A DNA stretch of 64,000 nucleotides from CAWGUU01 sp963825765. Lineage in GTDB: Bacteria; Actinomycetota; Acidimicrobiia; Acidimicrobiales; AC-14. This document shows, one piece after another, positions 22,426 to 31,314 of the stretch. Below the pieces are notes generated by a model. That model ran no database searches. It saw only the letters and a list, made by a program, of their open reading frames with translations, and was not told where the DNA came from. Made by a program: the position numbers and the translations under genes. Each line of letters begins with the position of its first letter. Position 1 is the first letter of the stretch. The DNA is taken from contig CAWGUU010000014.1 of the NCBI GenBank assembly GCA_963825765.1, forward strand, positions 423,982 to 487,981. Reading direction: 5' to 3'.

Positions 22426-25400
22426 ATGGATCCGCAGCCTTCCGCGCCGCCCGTGGTCGCGGTCGTCGTGGCAGATCAGCCCGGTGCCTGGTTCGAGGAG
22501 ACCCTGACGGCGCTGGCCGAGCAGGACTACCCCAACCAGTCGGTGCTGGTCATGGACACCGGCGGCGACGCCGATTCGGCGCGCCGGGTGGCATCGATCC
22601 TGCCCGACGCCTACCTCCGCCGGGTGCCCGACGGCGCCGGCTTCGCGGCCACGGCCAACGACGTGCTCGAGACCGTGCAGGGTGCGTCGTTCCTGGTCTT
22701 CTGCCACGACGACGTGGCCATGGCGCCCGACGCCATCCGCCAGCTGGTCGAGGAGGCGCTGCGGTCCAACGCCGGCATCGTGGCCCCGAAGGTCGTCGAG
22801 TGGGAGCACCCGGACCGGCTGCTCGACGTCGGCCTGGCCGTCGACAAGACGGGCGCCTGCGCGTCCCTCGTCGAACGGGGCGAGCTCGACCAGGAGCAGC
22901 ACGACGCGGTGAAGGACGTGTTCGCGGTGTCGAACACCTGCATGCTGGTCCGCTGCGACCTGTTCGGCGTGCTCCGCGGGTTCGACACCGCAATGGAGCA
23001 CGGCGCCGACGTCGACCTGTGCTGGCGGGCCCAGGTGGCCGGCGCCCGCGTGGTGGTGAACCCGGCCGCCCGCGTTCGCCACCTCACCGTCGAGAAGGGG
23101 CTGGAGGACCAGCCCGAGCAGGAGAGCGTGCAGTCCCGCTTCCACCTGCGGGCCATGCTGAAGACCTACTCCCTGCTGCACCTGGTGCGCGTCGTCCCCC
23201 AGGCCATGGTCGTCACCGTCGTCGAGACGGTGATCGCCCTGTTCGCCCGACGGTGGAGCGAAGCCCGAGCCCTCTCCGGAGCGTGGATCTGGAACCTGAG
23301 GCGGCTCCCCCGGCTGCGGCCTCTGCGCAAGGCGGTGAAGTCGTCGAGGATCGTCGCCGACAGTGAGGTCCGGCGCCTGCAGGTGCGTGGCAGCGTCCGG
23401 CTGACCGCCTACCTCCAACGCCGCCTGCACGCCGAGGAGCGGGCAAAGGCCCTGGTCAGCGCCGGCCACGAGCTCGTGGAGACCGTCTGGCAAGGACCGG
23501 CCCGGGCCGCGTCGGTGCTCCTCGGCCTGCTCGTGGTGGCAGTGCTGGTGGGCAGCCGCCAGCTCATCGGCGGCGACCTGCCGGCGATCGGCCAGCTGTC
23601 GCCCTTCCCGAGCCCCGTGACCCTTCTGGCCCACTACGTCGACGGCTGGCGCACCACCGGGCTCGGGTCCGGATCGGCGGCGCCGCCGCTGTTCGGGCTC
23701 CTCGGCACCGCCGGGGTCGCCCTGCTCGGCGGCGTCGGCGTGCTGCAGAAGGTCCTCGTGCTGGGCGCCTGGCCGCTGGCCGCCGTCGGCGCCTGGCGCT
23801 TCGGCCGGAACCTCGGGTCGACGCTGGCCCGGCTTGTCGTGGTGATCGCCTACCTGGCGGTACCGCTCCCCTACGACGCCCTGGCGCGGGGCCGTTGGGG
23901 CGCGCTCCTCTTGTACGCCGCCACCCCCTGGCTGCTGATCTCGCTCGTCCGGATCACCCACCTGGCGCCCTTCGGCGACGACGACCCCCGGCCGCTGTGG
24001 CACCACATCGTCGCCCTCGGCGCCGGCGTCGCCGTCCTCTGCGCGTTCGTCCCCGGCGCCGCCCTCGTCGTGGTGATCGTCGCGCTCGGGCTGCTCCTCG
24101 GGTCGCTCGTCGCCGGCCGGGGCCTGGCAGAGGCGGCCGAGGCGGTGATCCTCGCTGTCGGGGCGGTGGTCGTGGCCGCCGTGCTCCTCCTTCCGTGGTC
24201 GCTCGACCTGGCGCTGCCAGGCGGCTGGAGCACGGTCGTGGGCGTGGCCCGCCTTCCCGCCGACCAGCCCGGCCTCGGCGCCCTGCTGCGGTTCCAGGTC
24301 GGCCCGCTGGGGGCTGCTCCCCTCGGCTGGGCGCTGCTCGTCGTCGCCGCCCTCCCCCTGATCCTGGGCCACGACTGGCGGCTCGACTGGGCGATCCGGC
24401 TGTGGATGCTGGCCCTGACCTGCGTCGGCGTGGCCTGGGCCGCCGGGCAGGGCTGGCTGCCGTTCAGTCTGCAGTCGCCGGACATGCTGCTGGCGCCGGC
24501 GGCGATGGCGCTGGCCGTGTCCGCCGCCCTCGGGGCGGCCGCCTTCGAGACCGACCTGCGCGCCCACAAGTTCGGATGGCGCCAGGCCGCGTCCCTTGGC
24601 GTGGGGGCGACGCTGGTGGCGGTGACCCTGCCGGTCTTCAGCGCCGTGGCGAATGGAAGGTGGCACCTCCCGACGACGGGCGTGGCCGACGCGGTGGCGT
24701 GGATGGAGCCCGAGGTCGCCAACGGCACGTTCCGCGTCCTGTGGCTGGGCGACCCCGACACCCTGCCGCTCGACAGCTGGCCGTACGAGAAGGGCCTGGG
24801 CTACGCGACGTCCCGCGACGGTCCCCCCGACGCCGCCGACCTCCTGCCCGGCCCGCCTTCGGACGCGTCGGAGTCCATCGCCCGGGTGCTGCGCGTCGCC
24901 CAGTCGGGCGGCACCGCCCGCCTCGGCCGCCTGCTCGCTCCCATGGGCATCCGTTACATCGTCGTCCCCGGGCCCAAGGCGCCGGGGGGCTCGGGCCGGA
25001 GCGGCCCCACCCTGCCGCCCGACCTCGATCGGGGCCTGGGCTCCCAGCTCGACCTCCGGCTCCTGCCCGCCGACGCGTCCCTGGCCGTCTACGAGAACAT
25101 CGCCTGGGGAGCGGGACGGGAGCTGGCGCCGGCCGCCGTGGCCCAGGCCAGGATCCCGGCCTCGCTCGGCGCCGGCGCCGACCTGACCGGCGCGGCGGCG
25201 GTGCTCCCGGGCGACGGCCCCGTCCGCTTCGACGGCCCCATCCCCTCGCCCGGCACCGTGCTCGTCGCAGAGACACCGTCGCCCCGCTGGGAGCTCTCCG
25301 TGGGTGGCAGCGCCACCGACCGCAGCGACGCCTTCGGCGTGGCCAACGCCTACCAGGTCGACCAGGCGGGCGAGGGACACCTCCGGTTCCGGACGCCCCT

Positions 25401-25518
25401 CCTGCGCTACGGGCTGGTGCTCGCCAACCTCGTCCTGTGGGTCTTCGTGGCCCGGTACCTGTTCACGTCCCGGCGGCGCCTCCGCGCCTCCCGCGCCAGG
25501 TCGGGCAGTCACAGATGA
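22426..25518 (+). CDS. giant membrane-bound GT2 glycosyltransferase
   Basis: The 1030-residue protein begins with a GT2 domain (residues 1-310): VVAVVVADQPGAWFEETLTALAEQDYP, CHDDVAMAPDAIRQLVEEAL as the D-D metal/nucleotide motif, NTCMLVRCDLFGVLRGFD and HGADVDLCWRAQ. Residues about 360-800 contain roughly ten or more transmembrane helices, and the C-terminal 200 residues are mostly beta and outside the membrane, ending with one more helix (YGLVLANLVLWVFVARYLF). In actinobacteria this architecture is found next to DUF5719 genes, as here, and is thought to act in cell-wall glycan assembly. Donor unknown. Confidence 0.8.
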   Translation: MDPQPSAPPVVAVVVADQPGAWFEETLTALAEQDYPNQSVLVMDTGGDADSARRVASILPDAYLRRVPDGAGFAATANDVLETVQGASFLVFCHDDVAMAPDAIRQLVEEALRSNAGIVAPKVVEWEHPDRLLDVGLAVDKTGACASLVERGELDQEQHDAVKDVFAVSNTCMLVRCDLFGVLRGFDTAMEHGADVDLCWRAQVAGARVVVNPAARVRHLTVEKGLEDQPEQESVQSRFHLRAMLKTYSLLHLVRVVPQAMVVTVVETVIALFARRWSEARALSGAWIWNLRRLPRLRPLRKAVKSSRIVADSEVRRLQVRGSVRLTAYLQRRLHAEERAKALVSAGHELVETVWQGPARAASVLLGLLVVAVLVGSRQLIGGDLPAIGQLSPFPSPVTLLAHYVDGWRTTGLGSGSAAPPLFGLLGTAGVALLGGVGVLQKVLVLGAWPLAAVGAWRFGRNLGSTLARLVVVIAYLAVPLPYDALARGRWGALLLYAATPWLLISLVRITHLAPFGDDDPRPLWHHIVALGAGVAVLCAFVPGAALVVVIVALGLLLGSLVAGRGLAEAAEAVILAVGAVVVAAVLLLPWSLDLALPGGWSTVVGVARLPADQPGLGALLRFQVGPLGAAPLGWALLVVAALPLILGHDWRLDWAIRLWMLALTCVGVAWAAGQGWLPFSLQSPDMLLAPAAMALAVSAALGAAAFETDLRAHKFGWRQAASLGVGATLVAVTLPVFSAVANGRWHLPTTGVADAVAWMEPEVANGTFRVLWLGDPDTLPLDSWPYEKGLGYATSRDGPPDAADLLPGPPSDASESIARVLRVAQSGGTARLGRLLAPMGIRYIVVPGPKAPGGSGRSGPTLPPDLDRGLGSQLDLRLLPADASLAVYENIAWGAGRELAPAAVAQARIPASLGAGADLTGAAAVLPGDGPVRFDGPIPSPGTVLVAETPSPRWELSVGGSATDRSDAFGVANAYQVDQAGEGHLRFRTPLLRYGLVLANLVLWVFVARYLFTSRRRLRASRARSGSHR

Positions 25519-25528
25519 TCCGGCCCCG

Positions 25529-27001
25529 ATGAGCTCCCGGAAGCGGATCCCGGCGCTGGCGGTGATCGCCCTGCTGCTGGTCGGTGGGGCACTGGTCGAC
25601 CGCTGGGCCCGCGATTCGTCCGTCGACGGGGTCTCGGGTGCCACCGGGCAGGCGGGCGGTACCGGGCAGACAGGCGGCGCCGACGACGTCTCGTGGCCCG
25701 TGGCCGCGCCGGCCTCGGCCCGCTCGTCGGCCTGGTTCTGCGCCGGTGCCACGAGCACGCCGGGAAGCGTGGCCGACGGCACCGTGGTGGTCGCCAACGC
25801 CGGCGACCGGGCCCTCGTCGCCACCGTGACCTCGGTGCCGGCCACGGGCGAGGGCAAGCAGGCCACACTCAGCGTGCCCGCGTCGGGCCGGGCCGCCCAG
25901 CACCTCGGCGACCTGGCCGACGCCCCCTTCGCCGCCGCCATCGTGGAGCTCGACGGCGGGAAGGCGGTCGTCGAACTCGTGGTCTCCGGCCCCCTGGGCA
26001 CGAGCGTGACGCCGTGCGCCTCGTCGGCGTCGCCCACCTGGTACTTCGCCGAAGGGGTCACCACGAGGGACGCCCTCGAGGTGCTGACCGTGTTCAACCC
26101 GTTCCCCGAGGACGCCGTCGTCGACCTCTCGTTCACCACCGAGGAAGGCCTGGTGACGCCCCAGGCCCTCACCGGGGTGACCGTGCGGGGCAAGGGCCTG
26201 GCCGCAATCAACGTCGGCGACTACGTCCAACGGCGTGAGGCGGTGGCCACCAAGGTGTCGGCGCGCACCGGCCGGCTCGTCGTGGGCAGGCTCCAGACCT
26301 TCGACGGCAGCGTCGGCCGCAAGGGGATGGCGGTGACGCTCGGCGCCGCCACCCCCGGTTCGCTCTGGTACTTCGCCGACGGCCTGGTGGCCGAGGGACT
26401 GGCCGAGCGCTTCCAGGTGTACAACCCGCAAGAGGTCGAGGCCCAGGTCGAGCTGGCCATCGACCTCGACGACGGCGAGGCCGAGCCCATTCGGATCACC
26501 GTGCCGAGGGAGTCGCGCACCAGCGTCGTCGCCAGCGAGGAGAGCCGCATCCCCAAGGGCGTCGGCCACGCGGTCACGGCCCGCAGCACGAACGGGGTCG
26601 ACGTCGTCGTGGAGCGCAGCATCGACGGGGTGGCGCCGGCTCCCCGGCTGGGTTTCGGCTCCTCCCCCGGAGCACGGGCGCTGGCCACCGGGTGGGCTCT
26701 CGCCGCCGGCCAGGCCGACGACGCCACCGACGAGTACCTGGTGTTCGCCAACCCCGGCCCCACCGCAGCGCGGGTCTCGGTGTCCCTCCTGGCCGACGGC
26801 AACGTCCAGCCGGTGCCGGGGCTGCAGGCGGTGGACGTGCCCGCCGAGGCCCGGAGGGTCATCAAGATGGCCGACTACCTGAAGCGGAACCCGCTGCCGC
26901 TGGTCGTGACCGCCACCCAACCCCTCGCCCTCGACCGTCAGCTGGCCGAGAAGACCGGCCTGGGCATCTCGATCACGCCCGCCATCCCCCTCCGGACGTA
27001 G
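25529..27001 (+). CDS. DUF5719-type exported protein
   Basis: The 490-residue protein has an N-terminal membrane anchor (IPALAVIALLLVGGALVDRW, about residues 7-26), a Gly/Thr linker, and repeated units around W-Y-F-A-E-G, SLWYFADGLVAEGLAERFQVYNP and EYLVFANPGPTAARVSVSLL, the pattern of DUF5719. These proteins are exported and predicted all-beta. The gene lies 10 bases after the giant GT2, the usual pairing, so both probably work on the same envelope polymer. No catalytic residues are identifiable. The end is convergent with marR. Confidence 0.8.
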   Translation: MSSRKRIPALAVIALLLVGGALVDRWARDSSVDGVSGATGQAGGTGQTGGADDVSWPVAAPASARSSAWFCAGATSTPGSVADGTVVVANAGDRALVATVTSVPATGEGKQATLSVPASGRAAQHLGDLADAPFAAAIVELDGGKAVVELVVSGPLGTSVTPCASSASPTWYFAEGVTTRDALEVLTVFNPFPEDAVVDLSFTTEEGLVTPQALTGVTVRGKGLAAINVGDYVQRREAVATKVSARTGRLVVGRLQTFDGSVGRKGMAVTLGAATPGSLWYFADGLVAEGLAERFQVYNPQEVEAQVELAIDLDDGEAEPIRITVPRESRTSVVASEESRIPKGVGHAVTARSTNGVDVVVERSIDGVAPAPRLGFGSSPGARALATGWALAAGQADDATDEYLVFANPGPTAARVSVSLLADGNVQPVPGLQAVDVPAEARRVIKMADYLKRNPLPLVVTATQPLALDRQLAEKTGLGISITPAIPLRT

Positions 27002-27011
27002 CGTTCGCGGC

Positions 27012-27449
27012 TCAGGACGCCGGCACGCCGGCGGCGGCGCGTTTGAGGAGCTCGGCCAGCTGGCGCCGCTCGTCGGGGTCGAGGCCGGCCAGCACCCGGG
27101 CCTCCACCTCCGCCATGACGACCTTCAGCCGCTTCGACGCCTGTTTGCCGTGGTCGGTGAGCACGACGGCATGGCGGCGGCGGTCGTCGGGGTCGCGGCG
27201 ACGCTCCACCATGCCCGCCGCCTCGAGGATGTCGATCACGCCGACCACGTCGCTGGCGTCGAGCCCCAGATGGTCGCTGATCGCCCGCTGCGACACCGGG
27301 CCGAGCTCGCCGACGGTCTTCAGGACGCCCAGGCAGGGGGGTCGGAAGCCGGCGTCGACGGCCCACTGCTCGCTGGCCATGACCTCGCCGATCTCCCGGC
27401 GGAGCTCCCGGGCCAGGACGAAGATCCCCGACACCACGTCGACACCCAC
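27012..27449 (-). CDS. MarR family transcriptional regulator
   Basis: The 145-residue protein contains a winged helix-turn-helix: CLGVLKTVGELGPVSQRAISDHLGLDASDVVGVIDILEAAGMVERRRDPDDRRRHAVVLTDHGKQ, with the classic R-x-x-D-x-R-D/R wing. GTG 27449 is the start. It is divergent from the ABC exporter, and a palindrome lies between them, so it most likely represses the exporter and itself until a phenolic or drug ligand binds, which is the usual MarR logic. Confidence 0.85.
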   Translation of the reverse strand: MGVDVVSGIFVLARELRREIGEVMASEQWAVDAGFRPPCLGVLKTVGELGPVSQRAISDHLGLDASDVVGVIDILEAAGMVERRRDPDDRRRHAVVLTDHGKQASKRLKVVMAEVEARVLAGLDPDERRQLAELLKRAAAGVPAS

Positions 27450-27494
27450 GCCGTTCGATGATAGTCGTTCTTGACCATTCGGTGGGTAGTCTCT

Positions 27495-27515
27495 ATCGTT
27501 GGAAGTACCAACTAT
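27495..27515. promoter_or_regulatory. MarR-type palindromic operator
   Basis: ATCGTTGG (27495-27502) and CCAACTAT (27508-27515) form an inverted repeat with one mismatch across a five-base spacer, centred between the divergent marR and ABC ATPase genes. Size and position fit a MarR dimer site. Confidence 0.5.
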
Positions 27516-27548
27516 TCTCGGAATTTCCAGCAGGCACGGGAGCAAACA

Positions 27549-28553
27549 TTGGTTCAGGACAGCAGCCGCCCTTCCCCGGCGATACGGGTGGAGGGGCTGG
27601 AGAAGCGGTTCGGCGAGGTCCACGCCGTGCGCGGGGTCGACTTCGAGGTGCATGGGGGTGAGACCTTCGGGTTCCTCGGGCCCAACGGCGCCGGAAAGTC
27701 GACGACCATCAACATGCTGTGCACCCTCATCCGGCCGACCGCCGGCAAGGCCTCCGTGGCGGGCTTCGACGTGGTCGCCCAACGCGACGAGGTGCGACGG
27801 GAGATCGGCCTTGTCTTCCAGGACATGACCCTCGACACCTACCTCACCGGGGTCCAGAACCTCCGCTTCCACGGCCAGCTGTACGGGATGCCGGCGTCCG
27901 ACCTCGAGGTCCGCATGCGCCAGGTGCTCGAGCTGGTCGGCCTGTGGGACCGGCGGGACAAGGTGGTGTCGACCTACTCGGGCGGGATGAAGCGTCGCCT
28001 GGAGATCGCCCGCGGCCTGCTCCACTCGCCGCGGGTGCTGTTCCTCGACGAGCCCACGGTGGGCCTCGACCCCCAGACCCGGGCGTCGATCTGGGAGTAC
28101 CTCGACCAGCTCCGCCGCCAGGAGCAGCTCACCATCTTCCTCACCACCCACTACATGGACGAGGCCGAGCACTGCGACCGCATCGCCATCATGGACGTCG
28201 GCCAGATCGTCGCCCTGGACACGCCCCAGGCCCTCAAGGCGGCGATCGGCACCGACCGGGTCCGGCTGGTCACCGCCGACGACACGGCCGCCATCGCCAC
28301 CATCGCCGGACGGTTCGGGCTGGAGGCGGTCTCGACCACACGGAATGGAGGCCCCGATGGCCTTGTCGTCCAGGTGGCCGACGGCGAGGCGTTCGTGCCC
28401 CGCCTGCTCGCCGACCTGGGCGTCGCCGTGCGCTCGGTGAGCGTCACCCGGCCCACCCTCGACGACGTGTTCATGACCTACACCGGCCGCACCATCCGCG
28501 ACGCCGAGAGCGCCGGTCCCGAGATCCCCGCCATGTTCCGGGGACGGAGGTAG
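27549..28553 (+). CDS. DrrA-type ABC exporter, ATP-binding subunit
   Basis: The 334-residue protein has all ABC motifs: Walker A GPNGAGKST near residues 44-52, Q-loop VFQDMTLD, signature YSGGMKRRLEIARGL, Walker B VLFLDEPTVGLDP and H-loop TTHYMDEAEHCD. The C-terminal domain ends PTLDDVFMTYTGR, typical of the DrrA/daunorubicin-resistance branch. I chose TTG 27549, giving MVQDSSRPSPAIRVEGL, because GGGAG lies seven bases upstream; the longer ATG 27471 start would run through the operator. The permease follows after three bases. Export of drugs or lipids is likely. Confidence 0.85.
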   Translation: MVQDSSRPSPAIRVEGLEKRFGEVHAVRGVDFEVHGGETFGFLGPNGAGKSTTINMLCTLIRPTAGKASVAGFDVVAQRDEVRREIGLVFQDMTLDTYLTGVQNLRFHGQLYGMPASDLEVRMRQVLELVGLWDRRDKVVSTYSGGMKRRLEIARGLLHSPRVLFLDEPTVGLDPQTRASIWEYLDQLRRQEQLTIFLTTHYMDEAEHCDRIAIMDVGQIVALDTPQALKAAIGTDRVRLVTADDTAAIATIAGRFGLEAVSTTRNGGPDGLVVQVADGEAFVPRLLADLGVAVRSVSVTRPTLDDVFMTYTGRTIRDAESAGPEIPAMFRGRR

Positions 28554-28556
28554 CCC

Positions 28557-29495
28557 ATGACCGCCACCCCGCCCGCCACCGGCACCACCCCCGCCCCCGA
28601 CGGCGAGGCCGCCTCTTCCGCCACCGCCGCTGGAGGGCGGTCACCGCTGCCGGTCGCCCCCGTCCGTCGGGCCCCCACCGGCCTGGCCAGCGAATTGCGG
28701 GCCATTCGGATCGTGTGCCACCGCGAGCTGCTCCGGTGGGTCACCGACCGCCGCCGGATCGTGGCGGGGATGGTCCAGCCCCTCCTCTGGCTCTTCGTGC
28801 TGGGGACGGGCCTGTCCCGGGTCGTCCAGCCCGGCACCGAAGGCGTCGACTTCCGCACCTTCCTGTTCCCGGGGGTGCTGGCCACGTCGGTGATGTTCAC
28901 CGCGGTGTTCTCCGGCGTGTCGGTGGTGTGGGACCGCGAGTTCGGATTCCTGCGGGAGATGCTCGTCGCCCCGATCAGCCGCACGTCGATCATGGCCGGC
29001 AAATGCCTGGGCGGGGCCATCGTGGCGACGGTGCAGTCGCTCGTGCTGGTGGCCCTCGCACCCCTCGCCGGTGTGCCCTACACGCCCGTCATGCTGCTCG
29101 AGGTGGTCGCCATCCTGTTCCTCGCCTCCCTCGCCATCACCGCCTTCGGCCTGCTGCTGGGGGCCCGCGTGTCCAACATCCAGTCGGTCATGCCGGTCAT
29201 CCAGACGGTGATCACGCCGATGATGTTCCTTTCCGGCGCCCTTTACCCGATCGCCGGCCTGCCCACGTGGCTGGGGCTGGCAACCAAGCTGAACCCGCTC
29301 ACCTACGCCGTGCTGCCCATGCGCGAGGTGATGTTCCGGCACCTCGACGTCTCGCCGGCCGCGGTGGCCGCCCTGGCCCCCGGCCTTACCTGGTTCGGGT
29401 GGCCCGTGCCCGTCTCCCTGCAGCTCCTGGTCCTGGCCTCGCTCGGCGCCGTGGCGTTCGCGGTGGCAGTAGCCCGGTTCAGCCGCACCGACTGA
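28557..29495 (+). CDS. ABC-2 type exporter permease
   Basis: The 312-residue protein has a Pro/Thr/Ala-rich cytosolic lead (about 50 residues), then ELLRWVTDRRRIVAGMVQPLLWLFVLGTGL and six transmembrane segments, including FLFPGVLATSVMFTAVFSGVSVVWDREFGFLREMLVAP, the ABC-2 coupling region. It matches DrrB-type permeases and is adjacent to the DrrA-type ATPase, so the two form a half-and-half exporter in the plasma membrane, under the divergent MarR repressor. Confidence 0.85.
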   Translation: MTATPPATGTTPAPDGEAASSATAAGGRSPLPVAPVRRAPTGLASELRAIRIVCHRELLRWVTDRRRIVAGMVQPLLWLFVLGTGLSRVVQPGTEGVDFRTFLFPGVLATSVMFTAVFSGVSVVWDREFGFLREMLVAPISRTSIMAGKCLGGAIVATVQSLVLVALAPLAGVPYTPVMLLEVVAILFLASLAITAFGLLLGARVSNIQSVMPVIQTVITPMMFLSGALYPIAGLPTWLGLATKLNPLTYAVLPMREVMFRHLDVSPAAVAALAPGLTWFGWPVPVSLQLLVLASLGAVAFAVAVARFSRTD

Positions 29496-29551
29496 GCCGA
29501 GGACTGGCGCCGAGCGGCCACTCCGGCCGCCGCTCCAGCGATACTGGGGAC

Positions 29552-30004
29552 ATGGACCGGCTCCTCGTCGCCGCCGCGGTGGTTGCCGCCGCCGCCGTCC
29601 TGGCGGTCGTCGTGCAGCGGCGCCGTCCCGACCCCCCGACCCAGGCCAAGTGGAAGGTGCCGGCCCAGCTCGACCGGGCCGACTTCGACCGGCCGACGGT
29701 GCCGTGGCTGGTCGCGGTGTTCTCGTCGGCCACCTGCGACTCGTGCGCGTCGGTGGTGGGAAAGTCGGCGGTGCTGGCCAGCGACGACGTGGCCGTGCAG
29801 GAGGTGGAGGTGAAGGCCCGAGCCGACCTCCACAAGCGCTACGGGATCGAGGCGGTGCCCACCGTCGTCGTTGCCGACGCCGAGGGCGTGGTGAGGGCGT
29901 CGTTCGTCGGACCCCCATCGGCCACCGACCTCTGGGCGGCGGTGGCCGAGGTCCGAGAGCCGGGATCGAGCCCGGAGCCCGACCTGGGCCGAAGCCGGGA
30001 CTGA
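29552..30004 (+). CDS. membrane-anchored thioredoxin-like protein
   Basis: The 150-residue protein starts with one transmembrane helix (residues 4-21, LLVAAAVVAAAAVLAVVV). A thioredoxin fold follows: PWLVAVFSSATCDSCASVVGKS contains the redox C-D-S-C pair, and YGIEAVPTVVVADAEGVVRASFVGP contains the cis-proline V-P-T. It probably exchanges disulfides at the outer face of the membrane, with unknown partner. It follows the exporter by 56 bases and could be cotranscribed. The end faces the kbl gene. Confidence 0.75.
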   Translation: MDRLLVAAAVVAAAAVLAVVVQRRRPDPPTQAKWKVPAQLDRADFDRPTVPWLVAVFSSATCDSCASVVGKSAVLASDDVAVQEVEVKARADLHKRYGIEAVPTVVVADAEGVVRASFVGPPSATDLWAAVAEVREPGSSPEPDLGRSRD

Positions 30005-30102
30005 GCGCCCGCCCCGAGCGCAGCGGCGCGGGCCCGCAGCGAACCGGGGCGTCGTACCGGCGCATGCCGCGGTTGAGTCGCCCCAGTACGGCACGACCCG
30101 GT

Positions 30103-31314
30103 CTAGACGCCAACCAGTCCCAGCTCCCCGCCGACCTTGGCGAAGGCGGCAACGGCCCGGTCGAGGTGCGCGTCGGTGTGGGCGGCGGTGACGATCGTAC
30201 GGATGCGGGCCTTCTCCAGGGCCACGGTGGGGAAGACCACCGGCTGGGCGAACACCCCCTCGTCGGCGAGACGGTCGGAGAAGCGCATGGCGGTCTCCGG
30301 GTCGCCCATCATCACCGGCGTGATGGGGGTCTCCGACCGGCCGGTGTCGAATCCCAGACGGGCCAGCTCGGCCTTGAAGCGGCGGGTGTTCGCCCACAGC
30401 CGCTCGATCAGCTCGGGCTCGTCCTGCATGACCCGGATGGCGGCCCGGCAGGCGGCCACGACCGCCGGCGGGTGCGACGTCGAGAACAGGAACGGCCGCG
30501 CCCGCTGGATGAGGATCTCCCGGAGCGCAGTGGGCCCGGCGACGTAGCCGCCCAGCCCGCCGACCGCCTTCGACAGGGTCCCGACCTGGATGGCGACCCG
30601 CCCGGTGAGGCCGAAGTGGTCGATCGTGCCCCTCCCCTGGCGGCCGAGGACGCCCGAGCCGTGGGCATCGTCGACCAGGACGGCCGCTCCCACCGCCTCC
30701 GCCGCGTCCACGATCCCCGGCAGGGGCGCGATGTCGCCGTCCATGCTGAACACGCCGTCGGTGACGACAAGCACGAGCCGGTACCGCCCGTCGGCCGCGG
30801 CCTCGTCGAGGATGGCGCGCAGGGCGTCGACGTCGGCGTGGGGGTAGATGCGGCGGGGGGCCTTCGACAGACGCATCCCGTCGATGATCGAGGCGTGGTT
30901 GAGGCTGTCCGACACGATCAGGTCGGACTCGCCGGTGATGGTGGGGATGAGTCCGGTGTTGGCCGTGAACCCCGACTGGAACGTGAGCACCGCCTCCACG
31001 CCCTTGAACTCGGCAAGCTCCGCCTCCAGCGCCTCGTGGGCGGCCATGGTGCCGGCGATGGTGCGCACCGCTCCCGACCCGACGCCGAAGTCGGCCACCG
31101 CGGCCAGCGCCGCCTCTTTGAGCCGGGGATGGTGGGTGAGGCCGAGGTAGTCGTTCGACGAAAGGCTCACCAACCTTCGTCCGTCGACCTCCACCACCGG
31201 CCCCTGGGCGCTCGTCATCACCCGCAGCGACCGGTACAGGTGCTTCTCACGGAGCGCGGCCACCTCCGCCTCCAGGAAGGCCAGCGGATCGCCCCGGGAC
31301 GGACCCGGCGTCAC
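30103..31314 (-). CDS. kbl: 2-amino-3-ketobutyrate CoA ligase (glycine C-acetyltransferase)
   Basis: The 403-residue PLP enzyme reads SNDYLGLTHHPRLKEAA, GSGAVRTIAGTMAAHEALEAELAEF, VSDSLNHASIIDGMRLSKA, VTDGVFSMDGDIAPLPGI, VDDAHGSGVLG and VGTLSKAVGGLGGYVAG, where the K in T-L-S-K-A binds PLP. These are shared by KBL and 8-amino-7-oxononanoate synthase; the neighbouring tdh gene decides for KBL, which cleaves 2-amino-3-ketobutyrate with CoA to glycine and acetyl-CoA. GTG 31314 overlaps the tdh stop by four bases (GTGA), so translation is coupled. Confidence 0.88.
   Translation of the reverse strand: MTPGPSRGDPLAFLEAEVAALREKHLYRSLRVMTSAQGPVVEVDGRRLVSLSSNDYLGLTHHPRLKEAALAAVADFGVGSGAVRTIAGTMAAHEALEAELAEFKGVEAVLTFQSGFTANTGLIPTITGESDLIVSDSLNHASIIDGMRLSKAPRRIYPHADVDALRAILDEAAADGRYRLVLVVTDGVFSMDGDIAPLPGIVDAAEAVGAAVLVDDAHGSGVLGRQGRGTIDHFGLTGRVAIQVGTLSKAVGGLGGYVAGPTALREILIQRARPFLFSTSHPPAVVAACRAAIRVMQDEPELIERLWANTRRFKAELARLGFDTGRSETPITPVMMGDPETAMRFSDRLADEGVFAQPVVFPTVALEKARIRTIVTAAHTDAHLDRAVAAFAKVGGELGLVGV

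Noticed and set aside
22192..26211. A 1339-codon open frame on the minus strand
   Set aside because: It is antisense to the giant GT2 and DUF5719 genes, is His/Gly/Arg-rich without domains, and reflects high-GC third-position bias.
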